A DNA stretch of 64,000 nt from Lewinellaceae bacterium (GTDB lineage Bacteria; Bacteroidota; Bacteroidia; Chitinophagales; Saprospiraceae): assembly GCA_020636005.1 (NCBI GenBank), contig JACJYR010000002.1, forward strand, positions 930,001 through 994,000, given 5' to 3'. Positions 36,873-46,054 of this stretch are shown piece after piece. Position numbers and translations under genes: made by a program. A model generated the notes under the pieces. That model was not told the origin of the DNA. It ran no database searches and saw only the letters and a list, made by a program, of their open reading frames with translations. Each line of letters starts with the position of its first letter. Position 1 is the stretch's first letter.

Positions 36873-37347
36873 TTGAAACGGGATGGCTTTATGCGCAGCC
36901 CCAAATGTCGTCTTCGCAGGGTGAGAAAAGACCACATGGACTTTTTTGTTGGAAAACGAACTCGCGTCCAGCAAGGGCGGACAGGCGCAAACATACTTCC
37001 CCAATCTCAGGGCGAACCGCCGCCTGTTTATGGCGATTTCCCTCCGGCTGCAGCCCGCAAAAGGTACCTGCTGCTGTGCGGCTGCGCTCTTGGCTGGGTT
37101 TCCACGTTCTTCCGGCCAGCGTTTTACTCGCCAACCGGAACGGGCGAAGGAGCTTCCGGGCAGTTCTTCCTTCTGTTCCACGGTTTTTCTTCGGGTGCTG
37201 CTGTTCGTGGGCTTGTTCAGTTCCTGCAGTTTGCCCAAATCGTGACCGGGGTCAGCCTCTGGCACGCCTGCTACCTTACATCGCTTTTCGTTTTCACCCG
37301 CGGGAGTTCAACACCACAATGCTTTTTTCCATGTCCTTCCTGTTCCG
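36873..37347 (+). pseudogene. Decayed 5' part of the sensor kinase gene
   Basis: In three different frames, successive pieces read like the start of a 7TMR-DISM membrane region: FFLLFHGFSSGAAVRGLVQFLQFAQ and LWHACYLTSLFVF (frame of 36873), FHPREFNTTMLF (frame of 36905), then the open frame of 37348. At least two small indels within about 100 bases separate them. The N-terminal sensor and first helices of the downstream kinase have thus been lost or frameshifted. Confidence 0.5.
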
Positions 37348-39390
37348 GTGTGGCGGAACACAGCTATACATGCCTCGCTTTGGCCAATATTTTTTCTGGC
37401 CTTCGTTTTGTCATTCAATGCTTTTTTGGAAACAAAAACAAGCCTTCCCGTGCTGTACCGCCTCAGCAAGCGGCTGATGATGGGCATGGCGGCATTTTTG
37501 GTGCTGGAACGGGTGGTGGTTTTCATTGACCCTTACTTGGCTTGGGAAATGACCACCTATGCCCGGGTGGCCTTCCTCCTGGTTGGCCTCTATTTGCTCT
37601 TTCTGGTGGCCAAATCGCTCGACAAACTGTCAAAATTCATCCTCGCCGGCACCCTGCTGCTCATGCTGTCCAACCTCGTGGTCATCTTCATCAGCCAGTT
37701 CCATACTTCCCACGCTTGGGGTGTCTGGGATTTTTCCCACATCCCTGCATTCGTTGGGGTGCTGTTGGAGATACTGATTTTCTCCGCCGGGCTTGGCTAC
37801 AAGTCGAAAATGGTGGAAATGGAAAAAGCCAAGGCCGAAAACATGGCCCAACACCTGGCCGAAATGGACGGGCTGAAAAACCGCCTCTTCACCAACATCA
37901 CCCACGAGTTCCGCACCCCGCTCACCGTCATCCTCGGGCTGGCCGACGAGGTGGAAAAAAAGCCAACCTTCAAGACGACCGAGCGCCTGCAATTGCTCAA
38001 AAAAAATGGCCGCCAGTTGCTGCGCCTCGTCAACCAGTTGCTCGACCTCGCCCGCATGGACGGCCACGCCGTGCAGCTCGAAATGGTGCAGGACGACGTC
38101 ATCGGTTTCCTGCAGGTGCTCACCGATTCCTACCAATCGTTCGCCGCCTCCAGGCACATCGGGCTGCAGTTTTTTTCGGAGGAAAAAGAACTCTGGATGG
38201 ACTTCGACCCCAACCGCCTGCAGCAGCTCGTGGGCAACCTGCTGTCCAATGCCTTCAAGTTCACCCCGGCGCACGGGCAGGTGCTCGTTTTTGCTAAAAA
38301 ACAAAGTGAAAACGGCGGTAACTGGTTGGAAATCAGGGTAAAAGACACGGGCGTCGGCATCCCGTCGGAGGAGCAGCCGAAGGTGTTCGACCGTTTCTAC
38401 CGGGCGAACCAAGCCGCCCAATCGGAAAGCGGGGGCACGGGCGTCGGCCTCGCCCTCGTGAAGGAACTGGCCGGGCTGATGGAAGGGCAGGTATGGCTGG
38501 AGAGCGAACCCGGCAGGGGCAGTGTTTTTTTTGTAAAACTGCCCATCCGCACATCCACCCCCCTGGCCGAAAAAATGCCGTCGGACAAAATTTTCCATGA
38601 AAAAACGGCCATCCCTGCTGCGCCTCTTTCTGGTGAAAACAGGCTGCACGAAAACGACGGGAAGCCCATCGCCCTGGTCATCGAGGACAACGCCGACGTG
38701 CTGTACTACATCCGGGAGTGCCTCCTCCCGCAGTGGCAGGTGCTGGCCGCCCGCACGGGCGAACAGGGCATCGAACTGGCCTTCGAGCACATCCCCGACG
38801 TGGTGGTTTCGGACGTGATGATGCCCGGCATGGACGGCTTCGAAGTCTGCGAAAAACTCAAGTCGGACGAACGCACCAGCCACATCCCCGTGCTGCTGCT
38901 CACCGCCAAGGCCACCCAAGCGGACAGGGTGGAGGGCCTTTCCAAAGGGGCCGATGCCTACCTCGTGAAGCCCTTCGACCGGGCCGAACTGTTGCAGCGG
39001 CTCGACAATTTTGCGAAGCTGAAAGAAAACCTGCGCCGCCATCTCCAACTCCCCGGCGATGCGCCCGTCACGCCCGAGTCTATATTTTTGGAAAAAGCAA
39101 AAACCCTCATCGGGGCGCACCTGTCGGACGTGGGTTTCACCTCGGAGAAACTCGGCCAGGAACTGGGCATGAGCCGCTCGCAACTGCACCGCAAGATGAA
39201 GTCTATCACGGGCGATTCCACTTCGCTTTTCATCCGAAAACACCGCCTGTGGCACGCTAAAAAGCTGCTCGAAACGACCGGCCTGCCCGTCTCGGAAGTG
39301 GCGTGGAGCGTGGGCTTCGACAACCTTTCCTGGTTCTCGCAGGCGTTCCGGGAGGAGTTCGGGGTGGCGCCGAGGGAGGTGCGCAAGTAG
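37348..39390 (+). CDS. Hybrid histidine kinase/response regulator/AraC protein, 5'-truncated
   Basis: 680 residues. The remaining 7TMR-DISM-type helices (about 10-165) and a coiled linker are followed by HisKA (FTNITHEFRTPLTVILG, His about 186) and HATPase (NLLSNAFKFTP, DTGVGIP, GGTGVGLAL). A complete receiver domain (VIEDNAD, phospho-Asp in VVSDVMMPGMDGFEVC about 489, VKPFD) and an AraC DNA-binding domain (MSRSQLHRKM ... VGFDNLSWFSQAF) complete the protein. This is the one-protein two-component design of Bacteroidota. The start at 37348 is only the first ATG of the open frame; upstream coding continues in other frames, so the sensor half is damaged. The regulated genes are unknown. The next gene downstream is a T9SS cargo. 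Confidence 0.85.
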   Translation: MWRNTAIHASLWPIFFLAFVLSFNAFLETKTSLPVLYRLSKRLMMGMAAFLVLERVVVFIDPYLAWEMTTYARVAFLLVGLYLLFLVAKSLDKLSKFILAGTLLLMLSNLVVIFISQFHTSHAWGVWDFSHIPAFVGVLLEILIFSAGLGYKSKMVEMEKAKAENMAQHLAEMDGLKNRLFTNITHEFRTPLTVILGLADEVEKKPTFKTTERLQLLKKNGRQLLRLVNQLLDLARMDGHAVQLEMVQDDVIGFLQVLTDSYQSFAASRHIGLQFFSEEKELWMDFDPNRLQQLVGNLLSNAFKFTPAHGQVLVFAKKQSENGGNWLEIRVKDTGVGIPSEEQPKVFDRFYRANQAAQSESGGTGVGLALVKELAGLMEGQVWLESEPGRGSVFFVKLPIRTSTPLAEKMPSDKIFHEKTAIPAAPLSGENRLHENDGKPIALVIEDNADVLYYIRECLLPQWQVLAARTGEQGIELAFEHIPDVVVSDVMMPGMDGFEVCEKLKSDERTSHIPVLLLTAKATQADRVEGLSKGADAYLVKPFDRAELLQRLDNFAKLKENLRRHLQLPGDAPVTPESIFLEKAKTLIGAHLSDVGFTSEKLGQELGMSRSQLHRKMKSITGDSTSLFIRKHRLWHAKKLLETTGLPVSEVAWSVGFDNLSWFSQAFREEFGVAPREVRK

Positions 39391-39539
39391 TTGGTTTTCA
39401 GTTTCTTAAACCCACCGTGTCGTATGTGATGAAACAATAGCGACAAAATTTTCCCTTCCTTTTTTCCCTACCTAAAAACATTGGGAACGGGGCTAAAATG
39501 CCTGGTCAAAGCCTGCCTTTTTTTGCCTTAAACGTACTT

Positions 39540-39590
39540 CCGAACTCCCGTTCGGAAGTAAAACGCCGTGGCTCCCGAACGGGAGTTCGG
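39540..39590. repeat. Nested palindromes
   Basis: CCGAACTCCCGTTCGG (39540-39555) is followed by its reverse complement CCGAACGGGAGTTCGG (39575-39590), and each is itself an inverted repeat. It sits between the sensor kinase and the T9SS cargo gene and could form two small hairpins or one large one. Confidence 0.65.
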
Positions 39591-39641
39591 GAATACGTGG
39601 CCCCAAAAAACCAAATGAAAACGACTTAAAAATTTACGACT

Positions 39642-41981
39642 ATGAACCCATTTCCCCACCTATCCTTTTTCCCCAAAAAAGCATTCAACTGCCTGCCCAT
39701 CGTGCTTGTTTTTTCCACTTTGTTTTTTGGTGAAATACCACAGGCAAGCGCCGTCACCTACACCTGGATACCCTCCACCGGCAACTGGAGCGACCCCGCC
39801 AACTGGAACTGCGGCGGCTGCGGCAACTATCCCGGCCAGACCGGGAACACCGATGACGTGGTTCTTCCCGCAAGTTCCGGCACCATCACCCTCGACGTGA
39901 GCGTGACCATCAACAACTTCACCATGCCCCACAAAACCATCAGCGGCCCGGATACCCTCACCGTGAACGGCACGATGAACTGGACACGGGGCGTCATCAG
40001 CATAACGATGTCGCTGGGCAGTTCTTCCACCCTGAACATCTCCGGCACGCTTGACAAAATCGTGAACGGGACGCTGTTCTTGGCAGGCACCACCAACCAC
40101 TCGGAGGGCAAAATCACCACCGGGACGGGGGCAACCATCAACAATTCCGGCACCTATTCCATGACTGGGAACACTTGCCAAGTCGAATTGGGCAACAGCA
40201 GTTTTTTCAACAACCCGGGGCAAATGGCCCTGTCCATGGACGGCACCCCTTTCTCGGGCTTCTCTGGCACGCTGGACAACGACGGCACCATCACCCGCAG
40301 CGGGGGGACGGGCACGCTGACCATCTCCCCCGATTTCATAAACGATGGCACATTCAACCACAATACAGGCAGCGAGTTGAGACTTCAAGGAAACCCTATT
40401 GAACAGAACAATATACTTAACCTGCACGGGGGGGAACTCCTAAGGACAGGCACCATAACCGTCAACAACCCATTCACTTTGGCGGCAGGACAGACTTGGC
40501 GGATGACATCAACCACGACCATCAACCTCGCTTTCTCAACTTCGGGGAACATCCTTTTTGCCCCCAGCGGTAGTGGCAACCTGAACGGCACGGGCAGCCT
40601 GTTGATGAGCGGAAATTTGACCTTGCAAATTAATTCGAACACCATCACGCTCAATATCCCCGTTGATGTGGGCGGCAATTGCGACATGCTGGGAACGGGA
40701 ACCAAAACGGTCAACAACACCCTAACCCTGAACGGGACGACCGATTACGATGATGGCAACCTCCGGATAGAAAACGCTGGGAAAATCAACAACATGGGCA
40801 CTTTCAACTACAATTCCACCGGCACCATCACTTTCAATGCCAGCCCAATCAGCACTGTCCTCATTGAAAACACGGGTACTTTCAATGTGGGAGTCAACGG
40901 GTCTATCAGCAATTCGGGCACTTTTTTAAATGGGAATATTTTCAAGCGGAATGGCGGCACGGGGACGTTCACCATGTCCTGCACTGTAACCAATAACGGC
41001 ATTTTCGAGCAGTCCACCACAGGGACCATCCTTTGCAACTCTGGGTCATTCACCAACAACAACACCGTTCAAGGCATCGGCACCATTGATTTTCCTTCCT
41101 CCTTTTCCCAAAACGGCACCATCAGCCCCGGTCTTTCGCCCGGCCTCCTCACCTTCGACCAGTTCAATTCGAGCGGTTCGCTCAATATTGAAATACAGGA
41201 CGACGGCGATGGCAACCCCGCTACCACCGGCTCGCCCGGCAGCGATTACGACCAGCTTGCCGTGACGGGCGCCGCCACCCTCGGCGGCACCTTGAACCTC
41301 GACTTCCTCGGCGGCTACGAACCCACTCTCGGTAACCAATGGACGATTATGACCTGCAACCCCTGTTCGGGCAGTTTCGCCACCATCAACCACCCATTTC
41401 AAAACTCGAATGCTTTTTCGGTCGGCATTGTCGGGAACGATGTGATTCTTACGATGAGCCAAGCCTTGCCCGTCGAACTCCTTGATTTTCATGCTTTTGA
41501 AAAAGACGGAGACGTGGTTTTGCAATGGGAAACGGCCAGCGAAACCAATAACCGGAGCTTCCAAATCGAGCGCTCTGTGGATGGTAAAAACTGGGAAAAC
41601 ATTGGCTTCGTACTGGGGCACGGCACAAGCACCACTTCACATGAATACCGTTTTTTGGATGAAAAACCTCTTCCCGGCACCAACTATTACCGCCTGCGGC
41701 AAATTGACTTCGATGGCCAATATTCCTTTTCAAAAACCATCATTGTGCGGGTGGGAGATGGTGTGGGCATCCAATTTTACCCCAACCCTTCTTCCGGTTT
41801 TATTTTTTTGAAAACACCAGAGGATGAGGATGTTGCCATTGAAATCTGGGATGCAAACGGTCGCCTTTTTTTATCGGAAATCAACCCAAACCCACTGGAT
41901 GTCAGGCATTTACCTACAGGCAGATATTTTCTAAGAATAAAGGAAAATGGCATCGTTGAGCCATTCATAATTACCCGTTAA
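39642..41981 (+). CDS. Large secreted surface protein with T9SS sorting domain
   Basis: 779 residues. A long signal region (cleavage near QASAV, about 37) is followed by YTWIPSTGNWSDPANWNCGGCG, a motif found at the start of many secreted Bacteroidota proteins. Then comes a passenger rich in Asn, Thr and Gly with irregular beta-solenoid-like repeats (INNSGTYSM, LDNDGTITRSGGTGTLTIS, IENTGTFNVG). A fibronectin-like domain (VELLDFHAFEKDGDVVLQWETASETNNRSFQIERSVDGKNW) and a type A C-terminal sorting domain (FYPNPSSGFIFLKT ... LPTGRYFLRI) complete it. It is probably a T9SS-exported adhesin or matrix protein. Confidence 0.9.
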   Translation: MNPFPHLSFFPKKAFNCLPIVLVFSTLFFGEIPQASAVTYTWIPSTGNWSDPANWNCGGCGNYPGQTGNTDDVVLPASSGTITLDVSVTINNFTMPHKTISGPDTLTVNGTMNWTRGVISITMSLGSSSTLNISGTLDKIVNGTLFLAGTTNHSEGKITTGTGATINNSGTYSMTGNTCQVELGNSSFFNNPGQMALSMDGTPFSGFSGTLDNDGTITRSGGTGTLTISPDFINDGTFNHNTGSELRLQGNPIEQNNILNLHGGELLRTGTITVNNPFTLAAGQTWRMTSTTTINLAFSTSGNILFAPSGSGNLNGTGSLLMSGNLTLQINSNTITLNIPVDVGGNCDMLGTGTKTVNNTLTLNGTTDYDDGNLRIENAGKINNMGTFNYNSTGTITFNASPISTVLIENTGTFNVGVNGSISNSGTFLNGNIFKRNGGTGTFTMSCTVTNNGIFEQSTTGTILCNSGSFTNNNTVQGIGTIDFPSSFSQNGTISPGLSPGLLTFDQFNSSGSLNIEIQDDGDGNPATTGSPGSDYDQLAVTGAATLGGTLNLDFLGGYEPTLGNQWTIMTCNPCSGSFATINHPFQNSNAFSVGIVGNDVILTMSQALPVELLDFHAFEKDGDVVLQWETASETNNRSFQIERSVDGKNWENIGFVLGHGTSTTSHEYRFLDEKPLPGTNYYRLRQIDFDGQYSFSKTIIVRVGDGVGIQFYPNPSSGFIFLKTPEDEDVAIEIWDANGRLFLSEINPNPLDVRHLPTGRYFLRIKENGIVEPFIITR

Positions 41982-41999
41982 TTCATACCATTCTTTTAG

Positions 42000-42110
42000 A
42001 ATCGCATAGGAGGGAATAAATCCATCGTTAGAGAATGTGATGCGATTTATTTCCGTCCTCTCGTACCACCGGACGTAAGGTTCTCGCATCACGGCGGTTC
42101 ATTAAGTTCC
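42000..42110 (-). mobile_element. Possible group II intron 3'-end remnant
   Basis: On the minus strand this reads GAACCGCCGTGATGCGAGAACC, then TTACGTCCGGTGGTACGAGAGGACGG, with a paired end (AATAAATCGCATCAC ... GGATTTATTCCC). The order resembles the region between the reverse transcriptase gene and the 3' end of Bacteroidota group II introns. No reverse transcriptase is present. I rely on memory of such sequences, so treat it as tentative. Confidence 0.35.
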
Positions 42111-42317
42111 TACGTCAATGGGTGTATGTTTCCGCGCATGATTATGCTTTATAGTGGGGTTCACAGCAGGTGGTGATCTGGCGACCTTTGGACCGACATG
42201 ATGTCAACAAAATGCTCCCCTATCTTACCCAGCTGTATCCACTATTACTTTTCGCAAACCTCAAACAAAAAAAAGCCCGGCAGGAAACTCCCCCGGGCTT
42301 TTTCATTTCGACAAACC
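42111..42317. other. Intergenic region, terminator-like hairpin
   Basis: No gene. AAAAAAGCCCGG (about 42269-42280) and CCGGGCTTTTT (42293-42303) form a good hairpin 14 bases after the flotillin stop. On the minus strand it ends in TTTTTT, so it is the likely flotillin terminator. Confidence 0.6.
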
Positions 42318-43874
42318 CTACTTCGCCTCCTCCCCATTCTCCGCTTCCTTCTTGGGCGGTGCCACCTCCAGCGGTTTGGCCGCATCCCCCTGCAAGTAGC
42401 TCGGCAAGTTCATCCCGGCCATGTTGAAAAGGTCGTTCAGCGGCGGCACGGATTTCATCATGCCAGAGATGAAATTGGCGGTTGTAGAATTGTCGCCGTT
42501 CGTGTGTTGGCCGGAATCCCAGACGGTCACTTTGTCAATCTTGATGTTCTTGACGGCTTCCACCTGGATGCGCACCAGTTCAGGCAGTTTTTCGAGCAGC
42601 AGGAGTTGGAAGGCTTTGGAAGGATCGCCGCCCGCTGCCTGCACTACTTTTTCGTAGCCCTCGGCCTGCTTGTTCAGTATTTCAAAAAGGCCCTTTGCTT
42701 CGGCTTCCATTTTGGCGAAGATGGCGTCGGCCTCGCCTTTGGCTTTTTCCCGCAGGCGCTCGGCGTCGGCCTTTGCTTCGATGACCATTTTTTGGCGGGC
42801 TACCTCGGCCGGTACGATGACGTTCGCCTGTTGGGAGGAACGCTCCAGTTCGGCGCGGGCGGCTTCGGCCTTCTGCTCGGCCTGGTAGGATTCTTCCAAC
42901 GACTTGGCCTGCTGCACTTTCTCGGCGGCGGTGGCCCGACGGTTGGCCCCGGCCTCCCGCTCCCGGCGGATGGCTTCGGAGTCGGCAATGGTGATCTTTG
43001 CGTCGTTTTCCCCTTTGACGGCCAGGGCGTTCGCTTCGGCGGTCTTGATACGGGTGCTCGACTCGGCCTCCGCCTTGCCAATGGACTCGTCCCGCATGGC
43101 GGCGGCGATGGAGATTTCCTTGCTCTTTTTGGTCAGGGCGATCTGGGTGTCCCGGTCCCGTTCTGCTTCTGCGATTTCGGTGTCCCGGTCCCGGTTGGCC
43201 TTGGATTTTCCGATCTCGCCGATTTTCTCCTGTTCAGCCACACTGATCTTGGCTTCGTTGATGGCTTTTGCGGCGGCCTCTTTTCCGAGGGCAGCGATGT
43301 AGCCGGATTCGTCCCGGATGTCGGTCACGTTCACGTTGATGAGTTTCAGGCCGATCTTGCTCAATTCCTGCTCCACGTTGGTGGAGATATTGGCCAGGAA
43401 TTTATCCCGGTCTGAGTTGATTTCCTCGATGGTCATGGTGGCGACCACGAGGCGCAACTGGCCAAACAAGATGTCCATCGCCAGGTCTTTGATCTGATCG
43501 GGCGTCAGGCCCAGCAGCCTTTCGGCGGCGTTGTTCATGTTGTTCGGTTCGGTCGAAATGGCGACGGTAAAACGGCAGGGCACGTCCACGCGGATGTTCT
43601 GCCGGCTCAGGGCATTGGTCAGGTTGGCCTCGATGGAAATAGGCTTCAGGTCGAGGAAAGCATAATCCTGGATGACGGGCCAGACGAATGCGCCCCCGCC
43701 GTGGATACAGGTAGCAGAGGAAAGGTGCCCGTCGCTCCTCCTGCCGGTGCGGCCGTAGATGACCAGTATCCGGTCGGAAGGGCAGCGCTTGTAGCGGGAC
43801 AGCAGCCAGGCTATGGTGATGGCGACGACAAACGCAAGGACGGCAATGGAAATGATGGTTGTTGGCATTTTCAA
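42318..43874 (-). CDS. Flotillin-family SPFH protein
   Basis: 518 residues. There is an N-terminal hydrophobic anchor (IISIAVLAFVVAITIAWLL), then an SPFH/band-7 domain (about 30-200). A long Ala/Glu-rich flotillin coiled coil follows, with repeated AEA/EAE motifs (about 205-420). The C-terminal region contains NIKIDKVTVWDSGQ, typical of YqiK/FloT proteins. Flotillins organise membrane microdomains rich in particular lipids. The gene is followed upstream (same strand, 322-base gap) by an NfeD-like membrane protein, the usual partner. Any link to the sphingolipid genes at 51-56 kb is speculation. Confidence 0.93.
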   Translation of the reverse strand: MKMPTTIISIAVLAFVVAITIAWLLSRYKRCPSDRILVIYGRTGRRSDGHLSSATCIHGGGAFVWPVIQDYAFLDLKPISIEANLTNALSRQNIRVDVPCRFTVAISTEPNNMNNAAERLLGLTPDQIKDLAMDILFGQLRLVVATMTIEEINSDRDKFLANISTNVEQELSKIGLKLINVNVTDIRDESGYIAALGKEAAAKAINEAKISVAEQEKIGEIGKSKANRDRDTEIAEAERDRDTQIALTKKSKEISIAAAMRDESIGKAEAESSTRIKTAEANALAVKGENDAKITIADSEAIRREREAGANRRATAAEKVQQAKSLEESYQAEQKAEAARAELERSSQQANVIVPAEVARQKMVIEAKADAERLREKAKGEADAIFAKMEAEAKGLFEILNKQAEGYEKVVQAAGGDPSKAFQLLLLEKLPELVRIQVEAVKNIKIDKVTVWDSGQHTNGDNSTTANFISGMMKSVPPLNDLFNMAGMNLPSYLQGDAAKPLEVAPPKKEAENGEEAK

Positions 43875-43901
43875 AGAGTTTTATGGTGAAGAGAAATGTT
43901 G

Positions 43902-43952
43902 TTGAATGATTGTTTGAGGTTGTTTGAAATGGTTTGAGTTGTTTGAAATTGT
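43902..43952. repeat. Phased TTTGA repeat, copy 1
   Basis: GAATGATTGTTTGAGG is followed by TTTGA blocks with TTTG every 9-10 bases. Related copies occur at 44119-44191, 58695-58740 and 63519-63560. This one lies just upstream of the flotillin gene. Confidence 0.7.
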
Positions 43953-44118
43953 AAGGACTGCGGTGGCAATCGTTTGCAATCATGTTGGCCGAAAGCTTAT
44001 TGTTCCTTAGCACAAAAGGTAATGGCCTAAGTACATTTTCAAAATTATTTTAGATGATATGGCTTCTTTGAAATTCGAGTAAACGCTTGTAAATCAGGTT
44101 CATAAAACAATTTACTAG

Positions 44119-44191
44119 CGTGAATTTTCGATTTCAAACTATTTCAAACAACTCAAACAACCTCAAACCATTTCAAACAACTCAAACAACT
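44119..44191. repeat. Phased TTTGA repeat, copy 2 (inverted)
   Basis: CGTGAATTTTCGATTTCAAAC followed by repeated TTTCAAACAACTCAAACAA. AAAC recurs every 9-10 bases, about one helical turn. It is inverted relative to the copy at 43902-43952 and lies directly after the stop of the NfeD-like gene. Confidence 0.7.
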
Positions 44192-44196
44192 AAATA

Positions 44197-44766
44197 TCAG
44201 GCTGGTAGAACCACTAAAGTATGGTCCGGCAGCACTTCCGTTACCTTTACCGGGCTGCCATTTGCCAGGTTGTTGCCGTCGGTGATGGCATCGTACTCGC
44301 GGGTAGAACCGCCCACGCTCACCATCACCTTTCCTTTTCCAGCCCGCTGTGCGGGTATGGTCAGATATACCTGGCCGGTTTTGCCGATGGTGTCTTCCGG
44401 TGTCATGGTTTGATCACGGCTGAGGACCATCATGCCCCGCAGCATCAGGAAGAACAAATACACCATCCCTGACCCGACGGACAGACTGAGTATGATCAAA
44501 ATCAATTTTGACTCTACATAAGGATATAGCCCGATGCCTGCCCACGAAAACCCCAGCAGGAAGTTGATTAGGTTCCTGAAAGACAAAATCTGGAAATCGT
44601 GACCGCCATGCTCCGTGCCGGTGTCCATATCCGACACATCGGAATGATCCACATCGCCGCCACCGGCAAAAGTCATGAACATGAGCGCCGTGAACAGGAC
44701 GGTGGTGAAAATGGCAATGTACCAGAAGGCTTTCAGCAGTGGCGGTGCAAGTGTGATAAAGTCCAT
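44197..44766 (-). CDS. NfeD-like membrane protein, flotillin partner
   Basis: 189 residues from the ATG at 44766 (an earlier start at 44838 adds a non-hydrophobic leader). Three hydrophobic helices (AFWYIAIFTTVLFTALMFMTFAGG, LINFLLGFSWAGIGLYPYV, LILIILSLSVGSGMVYLFFLML) are followed by a C-terminal OB-fold-like domain (EDTIGKTGQVYLTIPAQRAGKGKVMVSVGGSTREYDAITDG ... VKVTEVLPDHTLVV). This architecture matches YuaF/NfeD proteins encoded with flotillins. The His/Asp-rich loop GGDVDHSDVSDMDTGTEHGGHD could bind metal (inference). Confidence 0.85.
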   Translation of the reverse strand: MDFITLAPPLLKAFWYIAIFTTVLFTALMFMTFAGGGDVDHSDVSDMDTGTEHGGHDFQILSFRNLINFLLGFSWAGIGLYPYVESKLILIILSLSVGSGMVYLFFLMLRGMMVLSRDQTMTPEDTIGKTGQVYLTIPAQRAGKGKVMVSVGGSTREYDAITDGNNLANGSPVKVTEVLPDHTLVVLPA

Positions 44767-45211
44767 TTTATGAGGGTTTAGGGAGGCTTGGCCATTTTTC
44801 ATTATTTTTGTAAAACATTGAAAAACAACCGCTTGCAAAATATTATTGTTTCAATTCCCGTCTTTGGGGAGTGTTTTCCAAAGATAGCGCTTTTGAGGTT
44901 TCAAGGTGGCGTTCTTCGTCGAATCCTAGGAAAAATGAGTTTTAACCAAGGAGGCGCTGGATGGGCGAGGTGCAGCAGGTGAACCAGATTGGGGTTTTCC
45001 CCGATATGTTATGGCGGGTGCAGTTTTGAGGAAGGGTTGATAAGGTTGATGGGGTTTATGAGGTTGATAGCATGTAAAACCCGTTGGCGACACTGTTGCC
45101 AACGGGTTTTGTGTTTTTAAAAGGCCCGTCACTTCACCAAGTCCGCAAAAAGGTATTCCTCAAATTGGCGGCGAAAAAACAGGATCTGTTATAGTTTGTC
45201 CATTGATGCCC
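44767..45211. other. Intergenic region with terminator
   Basis: 445 bases without a supported gene. It holds the promoter region of the NfeD-like gene and a terminator-like stem at 45076-45110. Confidence 0.4.
45076..45110. terminator. Terminator-like hairpin
   Basis: Perfect 13-bp stem AAAACCCGTTGGC (45076-45088) and GCCAACGGGTTTT (45098-45110). It lies 100 bases past the stop of the minus-strand outer-membrane protein gene. T tracts are present in both directions, stronger on the plus strand. Confidence 0.65.
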
Positions 45212-46054
45212 TCACTTCTTCGGCTCCTTGATATTATACCTTAACACGGCACTAAACGCCACGTCTATATCGGGAGAACGATATTCCCTGCTGAGTTTTT
45301 TCTGCTTGTTGGAAAAGTTGGGATTGTCTTCTGTGGCGCCCCCAAAGTCACCCAGCAACAGGTTTGGAACCACCTTGACATCCAAGGATACTTTCTTGGA
45401 AAGCATGAACGACAGCATGGGGTTCAGGGAAAGTTCGACCGTAAACAGCTTTATACTGACGGGGTATTCCTGGAATGAATTGGATGTTCTTTTGTAAAAA
45501 TAAAGGGACGGTTCCAGCCCGGCGCTCAGGCCGAACCTGACCTTGGCAGATTTTCTTTTGCCAAAATATTTGCCCAATTCGTAGCGGAGCCCAAAGGCAG
45601 ATGCTTTATGCTCGAAGCCCTGGCGGAACAAAAGCCGGGTTTTGCCTAAAGAATCCAGCGTGGCATAGTTTATCTCATTGGAAGTTTTCGTCACGGACAG
45701 TTTGGTCAGGGACAACTCGTGGAATAACAAGCTCTCCATTTTTACCTGCACGCTGGCCCCCAGGCTCAATAATTGGGTAGGGATGCTGTTCGTACTGGTC
45801 CTTTCGATGTAAAAAAGGTCGCCTTCCTCAACGACAAAAGTGCCGGAGTTTGCCGTTAGATAGGTCAATATTAGGTCATCATCTTCGACAAAGTAGTTGT
45901 TAAAAGAGGAATACGGCTCAAGGGCTGGGTAATAATTAATAGAGGTGGAAACGCTGATGGTCGGGCCTTTAGGCTTTTTGCTGCGTTGTGAAAAACTGGA
46001 GATGGGGAGCAAAACCCACAAGGAACCGAGAAGGAGCAATCCTTTCATGAGCAT
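45212..46054 (-). CDS. Outer-membrane beta-barrel-like protein
   Basis: 280 residues. The signal peptide runs to about SSFSQ (residue 23; a start at Met3 is equally good). The mature part is rich in alternating polar and hydrophobic strands (ISVSTSINYYPA, ASVQVKMESLLFHELSLTKLSV, KVRFGLSAGLEPSLYFYK, DVAFSAVLRYNI). It ends in a short basic tail rather than an aromatic residue. I recognise no named family; an outer-membrane barrel is the best guess. It stands alone on the minus strand. Confidence 0.7.
   Translation of the reverse strand: MLMKGLLLLGSLWVLLPISSFSQRSKKPKGPTISVSTSINYYPALEPYSSFNNYFVEDDDLILTYLTANSGTFVVEEGDLFYIERTSTNSIPTQLLSLGASVQVKMESLLFHELSLTKLSVTKTSNEINYATLDSLGKTRLLFRQGFEHKASAFGLRYELGKYFGKRKSAKVRFGLSAGLEPSLYFYKRTSNSFQEYPVSIKLFTVELSLNPMLSFMLSKKVSLDVKVVPNLLLGDFGGATEDNPNFSNKQKKLSREYRSPDIDVAFSAVLRYNIKEPKK

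Noticed and set aside
37630..39255. Minus-strand frame of 541 codons opposite the hybrid kinase
   Set aside because: Antisense shadow with no domains. The plus strand carries HisKA, HATPase, receiver and AraC motifs.
42198..43415. Plus-strand frame of 405 codons opposite the flotillin gene
   Set aside because: It is antisense to the Ala/Glu coiled coil, whose codon bias leaves the other strand open. Flotillin is unambiguous.
44119..44191. CRISPR-like array
   Set aside because: The repeated units are about 10 bases with no unique spacers, and no cas genes occur in the window.
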